Shown here: piece after piece, positions 41,023-53,819 of the stretch
How positions within the stretch are numbered: position 1 is the first letter of the stretch
Layout: the number at the start of each line of letters is the position of its first letter
DNA from: Tetragonia tetragonoides
Taxonomy: Eukaryota > Streptophyta > Magnoliopsida > Caryophyllales > Aizoaceae
Direction: 5' to 3'
NCBI GenBank assembly: GCA_038025085.1
Contig: CM076144.1
Coordinates: 34,749,501-34,813,500, forward strand
DNA length: 64,000 nucleotides
The notes under the pieces: model-generated
Database searches by the model: none
What the model was told of the DNA's origin: nothing
What the model saw: the letters and a program-made list of their open reading frames with translations, nothing else
Program-made: the position numbers and the translations under genes

Positions 41023-41095
41023 GGCCCATTAGCTCAATTGGTTAGAACATCGTGCTAATAACGCGAAGGTCGTAGGTTGGAGACCTGATGGGCCA
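41023..41095 (+). tRNA. tRNA-Ile (AAU anticodon), degenerate
   Basis: GGCCCATTAGCTCAATTGG... ends ...ATGGGCCA, with a perfect 7-bp acceptor stem, anticodon loop CTAATAA (anticodon AAT at 41057-41059) and discriminator A. Against the plant tRNA-Ile(AAU) consensus it has defects. The T loop reads TTGGAGA instead of TTCGAGA, spoiling the B box. One base is missing from the T stem, the D stem has a C-A mismatch (GCTC/GAAC), and the A box has AA for AG. A TTTT terminator follows at 41097-41100. Length 73 nt. Identity is clear; function is doubtful. Confidence 0.8.
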
Positions 41096-41889
41096 CTTTT
41101 CTGTTTTGCAAATTCTTAACTAAACCAACTTATTTTACTTGTTTATGAAAAAATAAATAGAGAAAGTGCATCTTTTAACATATTAATGATAAGCATATTA
41201 CTCATATTAGCATCTAAAACTCTTGTTTTTTTAACTATTTTAAGAACTAGATTTATCTTTATCTTTTTCAATCAGGAAGGGATATAAGCTTCAAACCAAA
41301 ACGTTCCACATGAGAAAACAAGAAACAATTGCCACTACTAATAGTCACTGGCCACTGATTGAAATAGAGTAATTCATGGAATTTGGACACTGGAAAGTGT
41401 TTCCATAGATTGTTAAGTGCTGCCATTGTTGTTGCTCAACTTACTCAATGAATATACTCACTATTATAGACAGTTGATAACAGTTGAGATCATATCACAG
41501 TTAACAATTAAAATTGTGTTTCTTACATATATACACAGCGTATGCATTGACAAGTCACAACCACACCACATGGGATAACCAATACAGAACAATGGCTCTG
41601 TGCAACACTAACCATTATACCATATCCAATCAATAATTGATATGGTATCATATGAAGTAGGGTTTTGTACTATAAACACTGATTTCCCCCGTCCTCGTAC
41701 GACAGATATGGATGATATAATCCCTCTTGTGATTCCAATTGAACATGTACAACTCAAAATTTCAACCCAAAATGAGCCCTCTTCCATTTTTCTCCACCAA
41801 TCCACAATGAACTCTTCAATTCGTCGACAAAACCTGTGGATTTCCCTTTCAACGATGTCCAACTGTAATGATATCTGGCCAATCCATCA
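41096..41889. other. Spacer, 3' flank of the glycosyltransferase gene
   Basis: AT-rich; contains the probable 3'UTR of the minus-strand gene that stops at 41890. No other feature seen. Confidence 0.45.
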
Positions 41890-44800
41890 CTAGTACAGCT
41901 TGTTAAATCCAGCAGGAGGTGGGGATTCATTCAACCTGCTAGGCAAGAAAGCCTCCCTTTCTAGAGAAACTTGTAGAGCTGCCATAACCTTATTGTAAGC
42001 AACCAACAATAATGGGGAAGCACAGAAGGCGTAGGCAAATGTTGAAAGCGCCCTCACAACTCCATCCTTGTACCAGGGGCATGCCATTACTAGGAGAACC
42101 CCAAATATACCAAGACATGGCGTTACCACGGCTAGTGTTGGCAATAAGAAGGCATTGGTCGCTATCGTACAAAGAGAAAATGTGCCTAACAAGTAAAGGC
42201 TCCACCCTACCAAGGGGTGAACTGTGTGGGGAATTATGACGAAAGGAATAACATAGGCTGCAAGAATGAATGCCATGGCTAGGAATTTCAGACCCGTGTG
42301 GTATACCATAACACTCTTGTTGTCAAATCTGCGGTAGCAAAGCTTGGAGACATTTGGCCTTGCTATACGGGTTATGGCTATGATTCCCAGGTAAAGAACT
42401 GCCTCAATGATCACCATTGGCATCTCAGCTCCATACCTGCATTGAAACAAGGATTCAATTTGATTGGTCAATGATATGAACTTGTATCAAACAATAGTAG
42501 GATATTACTGAACAGAACAAGTCCCAATATTGGACAAAATCAACCAAGAGTGACAACTCACCCGAGAGTACTGCGACGTTGTTCATGCCATGAGAAGCCA
42601 AGAGGGAGAACAGGCCATGACCACCAATACCATGGCTTTAACCATACTGCTCCAGGAAAGGTTATCACACTGTTTGGTCCACAGGGAATGTTCCAACGGA
42701 GTTTAAGGTCTGCACCCCAAAATATATTGTTTAGACAAATCCTAATATACACGAAAGCAGAGATCTCTGCAGTTAAGTAAATGAAATTTTAGAGTTTCTG
42801 GCCTAATATATACTCACAGAAATACGAAGCGTCCATTTGATAGCCCAAAGGAAGCCTGTATTGCCCATTAAGCTTGCTGTTGTTTGCTGGTGGGTGGAAC
42901 ATGGGCTTATCAAGCAAGTCTGGGAAGTAGGCACCAAGAAATCCCTGGTCTGCACCATCTGAATTTGGCTTTGCTATCTCAATTTGATGAAGCAAATCCT
43001 TAAATACCTCCATTGATGGCTGCAACATTTCACAACATATTAACAAAACCGGTCAGATTTCCATTAAATCAGATCCAATACCAAAGTTCAGAGCAAAGAA
43101 AAGATAAAGGTTGTTAGGAGATCAAGAATTCTTCTTTTAACCAACCCAAACTTCTACCACACTTAGTGAAGAACCAACTCAAAATTCCACTCTCTCAGAA
43201 ACTCCACCATTAGACTACTAGTATACACTTGTTCTCAGCAACCCAGTGTAATTATTCATTTCCATTGAATCTAAGGGGTTTGGTAATTTTGGTTAATGAA
43301 AATGATAATTGATTCTTGATATTAACATGTTTCAGTACCTGCAAGACAAAGAGACCAGTGTGGAAAATACAGGGGTTGATGAAGACAGCACAAAAATCGC
43401 CACACTGAAACAGTTCATCGGTCTTCTGAAGGAAAAGGTTGTCAGCATCAAGCATGACTACCCTTTCATAATCCACAAGGCTCCAAGCGTACATCTTGTT
43501 CATAGTTAGCTTGAATCTGTCTTTCGTGTTATTCGCTCTATATGGGTTATGTAGGTTTTCCACCCTCACTACCTTAACACCATCTTCAAGTTCCCTGACA
43601 ACAGAAACAATTCTGATCAGTTACAGCACTACTTTTTTTTTCTTATCATGCAATTTGTTGGACATGAACAAGGACTAAAAATAAATTGCTACAATTTGTG
43701 TTATGTGTAATTGTTGGACATGAACAGCAGTCAATTCTGTTTGAAAAGAAATCAATTCTCGATGTATAACTACATAAGAAATAGGAGTATTCTTCATTCG
43801 GCCATGTAAGACCTCTAATGTGTAACAGGTACTGTAATACTACATAACAATGAAATGGACTCAATAACAAGTTAGCTGATTGATCAAAGCATGATGGCAC
43901 CCATACAGAAGTACAGCTACAGCTTACTAACCTCAGCAATATGATACTACCTTAATTTTGATCAAAAGCTACAGCTTACTAACCTCAGCTATAACTTCCA
44001 CTTGTTGTCGTTGAACGACCATTCAACGAGCTTTTAAACAAAGCTTAAACACGCTTTTGACTGGATAAGGACAGGTACCAAATAATTTAGTACGATCCTT
44101 ACAAATGACAATGTGGATTAGCACCAAGTTGCTTTAACCCAATTGCAAATCAAGGTTGAAAACACGCAAGAAAATGCAATCAACCTTAAAAAATTAACCC
44201 ATTTAATTCCGCTAGGATCACATGGGCTACCCTCTGTGGTTTTGAAGTCATACTCCCAAGACATTTAAAATATTTTTTAAGAAAAGAGGTAGCGGAAGGA
44301 CAGAATGCAAATTCGGACCATGTCTAATAAATCTCCAAAGCTCATTAACTCATCATCTGCTACCTCTTGTAATCACAACTAAAGTCACTCATGGAACTGA
44401 TGGCATCAGCATGACGAGAATCGTTTAGGGCCTGTTTACTTGCTTGCAATCAAATCTGATGCAATGCAATCATTTTATAGAGTAAATGTGGGTGAAAAGT
44501 GAAGAAGTGGGAGGAGAGGGATGAAAAAAGTGGAGTTGATTCCATGATTCAATGTAATCACAATTGCTCAACTTTTCACATGTAATGATGATTACTTTGA
44601 ATAGTATAATCAATCTCACTTTTTCCATTTCCTTGCTCCACCTCCTTCATTTTCCACCTCACATCTACCCAATAAAATAATTGCATTGCATTTGATTGCA
44701 AGAAAGTAAACACCACCTTAAAGTATAATAAAACTATTACTGATAATAATAAAGATTTGATTTTTTTAACCATGTGATGGCGATATTAAGTGACAACAGA

Positions 44801-47381
44801 AAAGTCCTTATCATAAAAATAAAAATAAAAACCGGCCACTTGCATATATATTACGATTAAACAAGACAGATCACTATAACAACAACTCACTATTTTCTTT
44901 GATAGGACTAACAACTCACAAGTCACAACATGAGTATGTCTGTATGTACCCGTTGTAAGCATACCGTTGGAAGTACTGTAACTATTAGAGGGTGTTTGGA
45001 TTGGAGTAATAATTACGGAGTAATGAAGTAAATTAAAATGTAAAATAGTAAGTCGAAATAGTGATAAGAGTAATGAATAAGTGAGGTAATGGAAAAAATG
45101 AAGGGAAAATAGGAAAAAATCATTAACCCAAACATCCCCGGATTGGCCGGACATAGAAATAATGGAAAGTCAAAAATTGGTAGCAAGGGACAAAAACAAC
45201 ATCCCTCCAAACTGTCACAAGACCCTTGACACTTGGAAATATTAAAAAACAATTTCAAAGGATGATCTGAACACCTACTACTACTACTACTACCCAAAAT
45301 ACATATGGACCCTACCCCAGAGACCAAATCCAGTTGTCTACACTTGTTCACTACACCCCACTTTATTTTTACTCGCCCAACAATGCCGTTGAACAAATCA
45401 ATTAGTCTAAGTAAACCCCCCCTAAAGTCTAATATCATAAATATCCATACAAGATACAGACATGTAGTTAGTATATATTATTAAAATGAACATGTCACGT
45501 AATGTAAACTATCATATGATCGAACTGAGACGTATGCACCCAAAATACCTTCTCACTTGTTTACTATACTTGCTATCATGTCTTCACATGTTAGTCCAAC
45601 TAAAAAGCCTTTCATCATATCCATAAACTATATTACTTGGAGTTATCACTTTTTAACTTATTTTATTTGATTAAGCCTATTCATCGATGGTTATACTAGT
45701 ACAGTATAAAATATCAGAATTAGTAGTTTATTACAGAGTTGGTCTCTCCTTCAGACTATTTACCAAACCACTACTAGTTTATTATATTAGGACTTGAACA
45801 CAATATCAGATTCCGTTATTTGTCAATTGATTTTGAGTTAAAATCTCACCTTTGCGTGAGTAACAGAGTAAGTAGTGTATAAGATAGATACATACAGTAG
45901 TAGTTTGCTCTTCTACTATTAGTATTAGAAAGGTTTAAGTAACAAGAAAAGAAGAATTACTGAAATTAAGCAGGCAACTAATTAATTCCCAGGTTTTAAG
46001 ATGCAATCTCCGCATAAAAAGGAAGAACCAAACGTGATCACCTACCCAACTACAACTAATATGCGGATTTCACCAAAGTCATACAAGTGGTTTATTATTG
46101 AATTATTCCATCTTAAACTAAACTTTACATGAATTATTCCATAATATAATACTACTCCCTCTACTAATTACTAAACAGTCCCAGAACAATCATGAATAAA
46201 CATCCTCTTTCTCTCTCTTTCTCTCTCTCACCTTTTTATGCTTGCTTTGCTAGATGACTAGAAACACACCACGGATGTACGCTGTCATTTCTTACAATAG
46301 AAAAGAAGAAAATGACTACTATGAGTCTATCTACTTCTAATCACACCCAAAGACAGAAATTTTTTTTTGGTGATAAAAAAAAAAGGTGCAAATAAATGGC
46401 GATCGAGTCAACTTCTTATTCGGACTCTTATAATCAATAGCAAACATATCAGACTAGCTGAACAATAATTTCCTAGAAGCCAGCAGACACAAGACCTAAG
46501 AAAAATAGAAATTCAAACTCATAATCTTACATTAACAAACCAAAAACCAATTGTGAGTAAACTTGAAAAGATCACTTACAGAATTTGGGGAACCTGAACC
46601 AGAACCCGATTCATTTCATTTTCCTTCCCTGATTCATGTTTCTTGGTGTGGGTCGGTCCTACCATCAGAAAAGGACTACCCCGATTACGCCACGTCACTA
46701 TCACATTCCTAGGCATATTCCAATAAGAAAACACTGCCACCCAATCCGACCGTTACATTATATTGACCCTCCCAATTACCTTCTTTTTTTTTTTTTTTTT
46801 TTGATCTTGCTAATAAAGAACAAAACTTATTCATTTTCTTGTTTTGATGTTGCCAAAGACCAAAACTTTTTCATTTTCTTGTTCAAAACTTTTGCTCATA
46901 GGTAAACTTCATTTTGACAAAAATAAGCGTTTTTATTAACGCGGAAAGTCTAGAAAGGTACAATCTTTCTTTGTCAAGTGTCCTAAGCTAATAGAGGCAA
47001 CTGCTTGTTCCAATTCCTAATTTCACAAAAGTGGACAAATTAATTGTGACGAAGATAGTTCTGGAAATGCATATAAAAATTAGGAGAGAGAGAGAGAGAG
47101 TAGACATACATGGCACGGACCCATCGAAGAGGAACATCAACGGATGCAATGACGACGAGATCAGCTTGAACATCAAGTTTAATCAATGATCTCATCAGGA
47201 CACGTGTCGCCACATAAAACTCATAGTCCCTAGGTGTTCCCATGTACATCATCGCAGCATATGCGTTTTTATACTGCTGTTGTCCAAACCTCCCTTCAAC
47301 CACCGTCATCGCCGCCGATAAACTCAACAGCAGCACCATCGCCGCCCCTATCTCCGCCGTTCGCCACCGGGGCAACCCCAT
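41890..47381 (-). CDS. PGSIP7/8: GT8 family glycosyltransferase, putative glucuronosyltransferase PGSIP7/8
   Basis: Five exons: 47381-47110, 43594-43339, 43019-42818, 42709-42562, 42436-41890; 474 aa. An N-terminal hydrophobic signal/anchor (MVLLLSLSAAM) is followed by the GT8 glycogenin-like domain: YAAMMYMGTPRDYEFYVATR, NKMYAWSLVDYERVV, DAD motif at residues 140-142 (MLDADNLF) for Mn/UDP-sugar binding, CGDFCAVF, DGADQGFL, then KPWYWWSWPVLPLGFSWH. The C-terminal ~180 residues hold several membrane segments and end in GFNKLY, as in Arabidopsis PGSIP7/PGSIP8. Their relative PGSIP6 (IPUT1) transfers glucuronic acid to inositol phosphorylceramide in the Golgi; the PGSIP7/8 substrate is not firmly known to me. 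An alternative upstream GTG (47387) was rejected in favour of the ATG at 47381. Intron 1 is 3.5 kb and holds two Tourist-like MITEs and a SINE-like repeat. Confidence 0.94.
44428..44717. mobile_element. Tourist-like MITE in PGSIP intron 1
   Basis: Left GGGCCTGTTTACTTGCTTGC and reverse-complemented right GGTGGTGTTTACTTTCTTGC pair for over 40 bp, sharing GCAATCAAAT and GCAATGCAAT. TTA is duplicated at 44425-44427 and 44718-44720, the 3-bp TWA target typical of PIF/Harbinger Tourist elements. 290 bp, no coding capacity. Confidence 0.87.
44998..45140. mobile_element. Truncated/half copy of the Tourist-like family found at 57209
   Basis: Shares GTAATGAAG, AAAATAGTAAG, GTGATAAGAGTAATGA, AATGAAGGGAAAATAGG and a terminal ATTAACCCAAACATCCC with the left half of the 57209-57504 element. 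Begins GGTGTTTGGATTGGAG. No clear TSD. Confidence 0.6.
46363..46560 (-). mobile_element. SINE-like dispersed repeat
   Basis: T-run then AAGGTGCAAATAAATGGCGA..., matching 25338-25450 (AAGGTGCAAGTGAATGGCGA...) with shared ACATATCA-ACTA-CTGAACAA-type words. The minus-strand tail A-run and a B-box-like TGAGTTTGAATTTC suggest a tRNA-derived SINE, but boundaries and TSD are not clear. Confidence 0.45.
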
Positions 47382-49141
47382 CGCCACAATTAGTTTAAAT
47401 CAATAAAATTAATCAATAAAGTGGAAGGAATTGAAGTATAACTGGAGAACTAATTAATTAAAAAACTTGTTGTATCTGTTTGGGCTTTATAGAAGAAATT
47501 GAGCAGCATTAGAGTTGAAAAAGAGGAGAGAGAAATAGTTAGGGAGAGAGGAGGGGGGGAAAGGGACGAATGGCTTTAAAAAAGAGGGAGTCTTTCGCTG
47601 GCTGCTCTTCAGTCAAGAACAACGAAACGAAACGAAGACTTTAATATGAGTAATTTAATAAAGATAAATTTTAGGAAAACCAAATAAGACATTTTCTTAC
47701 CGAGTATTATGGTTGTATACTTGTATTCTCTGCAGCTCAAGCTCAAGGTATGATGTTGACTTTTTGCCGAAGGATTTGCTTTTGACTCTATCGACGGCTC
47801 TCCTTTATAATCAATATGTTATCATGTGTTTATCCGACTAAATAGACATATTTGTAACTTTATAAGCCCGATTAGGACCGGACATCTTACATGTCTTATG
47901 TTTTTTTGTTTTTTTTTAAACTCATTACATGTCTTGTGTTGATTACATATATGGGGTTGGTATAACTTTTGTATAAAATCCTGAAAATAGGGAGTACTAT
48001 TTATGACAAAAGAAAACAAATTAGATGAGACAATCTTATTGTGATTTTGTGATATACGAGTGATCGACTTTATAGGGTATGAGTTGAGCTTTTCAGCAGG
48101 TTTGGTAATGATATATTCCATATTAATTCTTTGAGGGAGATTTTTCATCTTAAATAAGAAGAATCTTCTTTAAGTGGTACTTTTATATCTCATTTTAAAA
48201 CTAATGTAAAGATCTTAATTGTTAACCTCCATCCAAAAATTCATGTTGAATTGTTATGTACAGCAGTACAGGATTATTAGTATGGGGCACCTTAGTTATT
48301 ACAAGTGCTACTTTTTAGTAGGCTTAAAAATCTGTATGATATTGTGGCACTGTGTTTTAAACTAGTAAGGATAAAAATCTATTAATTTGTATAAAAAATT
48401 TGATCTTAAAATATGCATAAAGGCATACAAGTTTTCAGATCGAGACAATTATTGATGTTTTTTATAGAGTAAGGTATCGGCCACCATAACAATATATATT
48501 AATGGAAAAAATGCAAATTTGATTTTACCACTTTTAAAGTTGGAATTTGGGAGAAAAGCCTCACCAATCTCAAAGTTAAAGTAAGGAGTAGATGCTGCTC
48601 TAATAACAAATAATTTTAACTTTTTTTTATTAGAGTATTATCTTTAACATTGTGTAAAGTATCTCCTACTATTAGATAACTCAGAGAGCATTTGGTTATT
48701 ATTACACTAATCCATAAGTTGTTTTATAATATAAAATATTTATACCTCAATTTTGTTTCACGATATAACGCACAAATCAATTTTCAATGACCATTTATTA
48801 TTGTTTTCTGGCATTATTCTTCATTTTTCTTTGTGCTCTTTCATATTCTTTCCTCTTTGTGACATTTATTAATATTAAGGTTATTTAAATTAGTCAAATC
48901 ATCCTATTTGCTTGTCTATTGATTTTAGAGCTTATTAAACCGTATATGAGGACAAAATATGGTCTTTAAATATGAAATAGATGGAGTATATATCACATTC
49001 TCACCTACAAGACGTTTGACTCGTTAAAACAAACAAATACTGATACGTGAGGGATTTAAAACTCCCTTTTTTCTTTTTTTCTTTTTTTTGAAAGAGCAAG
49101 AAGAGGGATTTAAAACTGTCGAAATGCAATAATTGTAAAAA

Positions 49142-49150
<9 letters not shown>
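47382..49150. other. PGSIP upstream region and AT-rich intergenic
   Basis: The first ~250 bp include purine-rich GAGAGAGGAGGGGGG leader-like sequence. Beyond that nothing recognisable. Confidence 0.45.

Positions 49151-49235
<85 letters not shown>
49151..49235. repeat. (TA)n microsatellite
   Basis: Uninterrupted AT dinucleotides. Another (TA)n run lies at 50465-50503. Confidence 0.97.
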
Positions 49236-49238
<3 letters not shown>

Positions 49239-49319
49239 CCCTATTTATGGTTTTTGTGATCCAAGTTGCTGTTTGAAGCTAGGATTAAATATAGTTATAT
49301 AGGGTGTCCCCTTAGGGGT

Positions 49320-49540
49320 GCGTTCTTTAGAGCTTTTTCGATCAGTTCAGTTCAGGGGTGGTCACACATAAGTACAGCTCGGTTCAGTATTGTTCAATTC
49401 AGTTCAGTGATGTTCAAATCAGTTCAGTTCAGTGGTGTTCAATTCAGTTGTTATTATTATTATGTTTCAGTTCAGTTCAGTGGTGTTCAATTCAGTTAAG
49501 TGGTGTTCGATTCAGTTCAGTACAGTTTAGTGGTGCTCAG
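49320..49540. repeat. TTCAGTTCAGTGGTG minisatellite-like repeat
   Basis: Degenerate units built from TTCAGTTCAG and GTGGTGTTCAA recur about nine times, with an internal (ATT)n patch. It runs directly into a Helitron 3' end at 49545-49579. Confidence 0.85.
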
Positions 49541-49544
49541 TTAA

Positions 49545-49579
49545 TACACAAACCGTACACCGCACGGAAATGTAACTAG
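49545..49579 (+). mobile_element. Helitron 3' terminus
   Basis: CACAAACCGTACACCGCACGG forms an imperfect hairpin, followed by AAATGTAACTAG|T. Same terminal consensus as 51838 and 53276. The TTCAG repeat lies immediately upstream, inside the presumed element. Confidence 0.7.
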
Positions 49580-50463
49580 TTATGTAATTTCTTAATGCTC
49601 CTAATTGCCAAAGTACTAGATCGTTATTAACATTATTATTTGTAACCATATTATTCATAAATGGGTGGGATAATAGGCTATAGAATCATGTACTGCTGAA
49701 TTAGTTAACATAAATTGTATACAATAAATCACTTCAAATAACTCCGTTTTAATTATTTCGTACTGTAGTACTCCCTCTTTTTGAGTTTTTATACTACAGA
49801 CATTGTCAAGTTAATACAACACTTAACCTCCGAGAGGAGGGTTTTCCAATAGGCCAATATTAATATTGCTTACTTGATGGGGAAAAAAAATAATACAGCC
49901 TTCATCTCTTTTGATTTTGCAAAGAGAAAAGTCTAATTATTTTGAATGATTTTCATTCTAATTTTGTTAAAAGATACTCCTATAAACTTCCAAATGACAT
50001 AATAATTTGTATAAGCCAGCCGACAGAGTATAACCAAAAGGAAAAACCTTACAACTATCAAGTCAAACAATAGTCATTATTATAACTCCTAACTCAATTA
50101 ATGGCTTAACGCCACAAAGAGGCATCATCTCCCAGTATCAACTTTTAAACAAATGCCACTGTGTCACTATCTTATTTATGGGCTTGAAAGAATCAATAAC
50201 CAATTAATGACTTTGGCTACAAATCTCTTCATTTTGAGCACGGCCTGCAAAAGCATCCTGTTCCTTTGCCTTTTTTTTAAAAAAAAAATTGTTAATAATA
50301 ACCGTAACTAATGTAGTTTGTTAAATTTACTGTCACTAAAGATGCTCATATGGTACCTATCAGTGGTTGGTGTGAGTCATTCGACACTCTCATCTCTTAA
50401 GTAAGATCGAGGATTCGAATATTGCGAATGAAAATTTTTCTTTCTCAGTCCATTTACCCTCTA

Positions 50464-50506
<43 letters not shown>

Positions 50507-50919
50507 TGTTGTCAATTGCTACAATGACACGTAGGACTTGCCAGGTAAGCAATTTGCCAACTAATGTTGCCCTGTAAGCCATAAGTCAAATGATTAAATA
50601 AGAGACTTAAACAATTCATGCATTTACTAAGCCACCTCTAATAAAAGCCATATTATTGACCTATTCATTTATGCAATCTCACAGGTAATATGGCATTTTT
50701 TGGTCCATTTCGGCAATTCATACGAGAATACCGTTTTGGGCTTTTGAGTTCCAAGTATTTAAAGCTTAAAATTGGGATTGAAAAACTGAGAATGCAGTAG
50801 GTTATTTTTTTGTATCTTGATTGGAAGAGGCCAGGTGCAACCCGTTTCGGTTCCTTCTGAAATTCAACTTAATTTCATTGCATCCATTTGATACTTATGA
50901 TATTTTTTATTAGATTGGA
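49580..50919. other. AT-rich intergenic, possible tRNA-derived repeat
   Basis: At 50345-50460 a segment with GGTTGGTGTGAGTC and GGATTCGAAT resembles Pol III A/B boxes (SINE-like) and ends in a (TA)n run. No gene. Confidence 0.35.
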
Positions 50920-51841
50920 TATCAGAGTAAATTACAGTAATATAATAATAGTAGTATGGTTGCAGTAGTGGTAGTGGTGATCTTTTAAACTGGATATTGG
51001 ACACTAGATTGTGGAGTAAATTTCAATAAAAATAATAAACAATGATTAGCTATAAAACGAGATATTGTATACAGAGTATTTTTTGTACTTTGTCCTACAA
51101 TTAATGCAAAATTGTAGGTTTGTAGCATATTAAGGGGATATGACATATGCATATTTTTGGGTCTAGATATGACATTTGCGAAAGATATCTTGAAATATAC
51201 ATTTAGAATGTTTTATTTAATATTAATACACAAATTGTGCATCGCACAGGAATGTAAGTGAATGTGCACAATTGCTATAATGACACGAGTGCATCCACAT
51301 AAGCTTCTACATCATTATCATATGCCACATGTAAATGATGTCATACTCTAATTTATTACATTCACACTTTGGTTCAAGTTTGATTTTGATTCGATGTATG
51401 TTGGCCACCTTAGTTGTATATTTATTATTAATGCATGCATCGGATTTGGGCAGTATGATGGAGAATAGATAGATAAAGTATAACAATTTTATTTATGATC
51501 TTGGTAGATTCATAATTATTTACAAATTTATGTCATTATAGAGGAATAATGATATGATAATACTTAATTATTGAAAATATTTTCCTTATTGTTTCATGTA
51601 TTTATAGGCTATAAATTACTATAGTATGCTAAAAACTTCGGACATCGCACGGGCCATACAACTAGAATTAAACAGGAAAACAACAAAGTTGATTTGAGTA
51701 TAAAAAGGGAGAGGTCCATAGATTAGGAATGAAGTATAGCAAGATGTGACCTAGGCGAAAAATTTGTTACAAGTTTGTACAATAAAAATATATAATTTGT
51801 TGTAAACACACAAACCGTGCATCGCATCGGAATGTAACTAG

Positions 51842-51920
<79 letters not shown>

Positions 51921-51963
51921 GTTGTAAACACACAAACCGTGCATCGCATCGGAATGTAACTAG

Positions 51964-52038
<75 letters not shown>

Positions 52039-53279
52039 TGAATATGGTTCTTTACTTCAATGACACATAAGCATGCCATGTAAGCATGAATACACTAACT
52101 ATGTGACACATAAGCATTAATATAATTAATTCAAAACCAAATATATCCAAGTCATATTCAATGTGAAAGTATTAATTAAGTGTTAAGGTTGTTCAATGGA
52201 CAGAATTTAGTTGCATCGGTTCAATGCACATGGCTGAAGCTAAGGAAATTCATGGAAAACTCCATGGCATATTAAAGCACATCCAACGTATTTATACCAA
52301 AAAAAAAGGCACATGCAAACCTATGACGCAATTCATGAATAATTATTCTTTTTTTTTGTGATAATTAGGCATTCCTCTATTAGTTAAAGTATTAATTAGT
52401 TGTGCATATATAGTCTTTTGGATTGGATATTGGAGTAAAATTGCAACAAAAAAAATAATAGACAAGTTCGTCTATACCAACTACACTAGGTTTAAACTAT
52501 CCATTAGGTGGTGGTGGTCTTTAGACTGGATATTGAAAGCTATATAATAGAGTAAATTGCGAAAAAAAAATAAAATTGGCTATACAAACTAGCTTTATAA
52601 TTTACATCATGATTAAGAATGATTGAGATATTGTAAATTTTAGTATTCTGCTCTACAATAGATGCAATGTTGTAGGTTTGTACCAATTAAGAAAGAGGTT
52701 CATAGAATAAGATTCGTGTAGCAAGATATAACATATGCGTAAAGTCTCTTGAAATTTTGTATCAATAAAACTATTTTATTCAATTCAATATTCACACACA
52801 TACCGTGTATCGCACGGGAATGTGCGCCGTGCTAAATTGACACATTAGCAAATATTAGTACTTTTGTTTTTATATGCAATGCCTATATTAGTACTTTTGT
52901 TTTTATTTTATTTTTTTATAATGAGTCATCATATATTTTAGGTGCATGTATCTTCTATTGATACAGTTTAATTCTTATCTTAATGTCATACTTTTCAATA
53001 AAAATTCATTTCACTTATGTCTATTAGGGAATGCCAGAATGTATCTAAATAAATTATTGTATTATTAAATCAATAGTATAAATTTTTTTTTAATGAAACC
53101 AAATATATTTATGTAAAATTGTGCATCCCACGGGGCATGCAATTAGAATTAAACAGGAAACCAAGAAAATTGATAGCAAGATGTGACATAGGCGAAAAAA
53201 TTCTTATAAGTTTATACCAATAACAATTTTTAAGTTGTTATAAAGACAAAAATTGTGCATCGCACGGGAATATAACTAG
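50920..53279 (+). mobile_element. Cluster of non-autonomous Helitron copies (plus orientation)
   Basis: Several copies end in GTGCATCGCACGGG-type hairpins. Ends: ~51230-51258 (no CTAG, degraded), 51640-51665 (ACATCGCACGGGCCATACAACTAG), 51815-51841, 51937-51963, ~52800-52820 (degraded) and 53253-53279 (ATAACTAG). A further end at 53118-53144 has CTAG mutated to TTAG. Sequence blocks (GGATATTGGACACTAGATTG, TAGGTTTGTAGCATATTAAG, CAAGATGTGACATAGGCGAA) recur here and, inverted, at 62459-64000. No RepHel coding region seen. Confidence 0.75.
51787..52034. repeat. Tandemly duplicated Helitron end plus (TA)n tract
   Basis: The segment AATTTGTTGTAAACACACAA ... GGAATGTAACTAG followed by ~75 bp of TA repeats occurs twice in direct order, with CTAG at 51838-51841 and 51960-51963. 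The non-TA parts appear identical, implying recent duplication. Confidence 0.92.
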
Positions 53280-53514
53280 TAGCATTATATAAACGAGTTT
53301 GGTATTGATCATTAGGGCACGACCTTATCTCATACTATTCTATACTACTAACTCCTTCCAAGATAAAACATAGCTGAAAGTTTAGAATCTAGACAACTAG
53401 TGCTAAAAAGGTTGAAAAATTAAAAGCTATTTGGTAGCTGACATACTTAATTAATATTATTTTTTCTTCAAACAAATTAAAAATGAATAACTTTTTTTTT
53501 ATTATTATTTTGAT

Positions 53515-53703
53515 AAACAAGGTAGCCAACCCATAGGCCTTTAGACTCTTTACATCAAAGGGGAGGGGGAAGGCTCTTAAGCCCACAACATATACAAATA
53601 CCACCCTCAAATCCTAAAACTGAGGGCAATGACTAATGAGCTTTTTACTTCCAACCTTTAAGTTAGATGTGTGGGTGCTTTACCATTGAGTTATACAACT
53701 TAT
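53515..53703 (-). mobile_element. SINE-like element
   Basis: The minus strand starts AGTTGTATAACTCAATGGTA AAGCA, an A-box-like motif, with a B-box-like AAGGTTGGAAG about 40 nt later. It ends toward T-rich plus-strand sequence at 53490-53515. No convincing TSD. Confidence 0.45.
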
Positions 53704-53819
53704 GCTCAAATTGAGGTTCCATTGTTATTCAAATTGAGCCATCTTTGAATTAAACTGTTAAAGCAAGGCCTTACTTTGAGATGATTAGTTGATTACACGC
53801 ACCGGATATTTAAATTAAA

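Noticed and set aside
45013..45438. 141-aa minus-strand ORF in PGSIP intron 1
   Set aside because: No family resemblance; part overlaps a MITE fragment; codons look random.
50918..53279. CRISPR-like direct repeats with hairpins
   Set aside because: Plant nuclear DNA; the repeats are Helitron 3' ends with irregular spacing and no spacer pattern.
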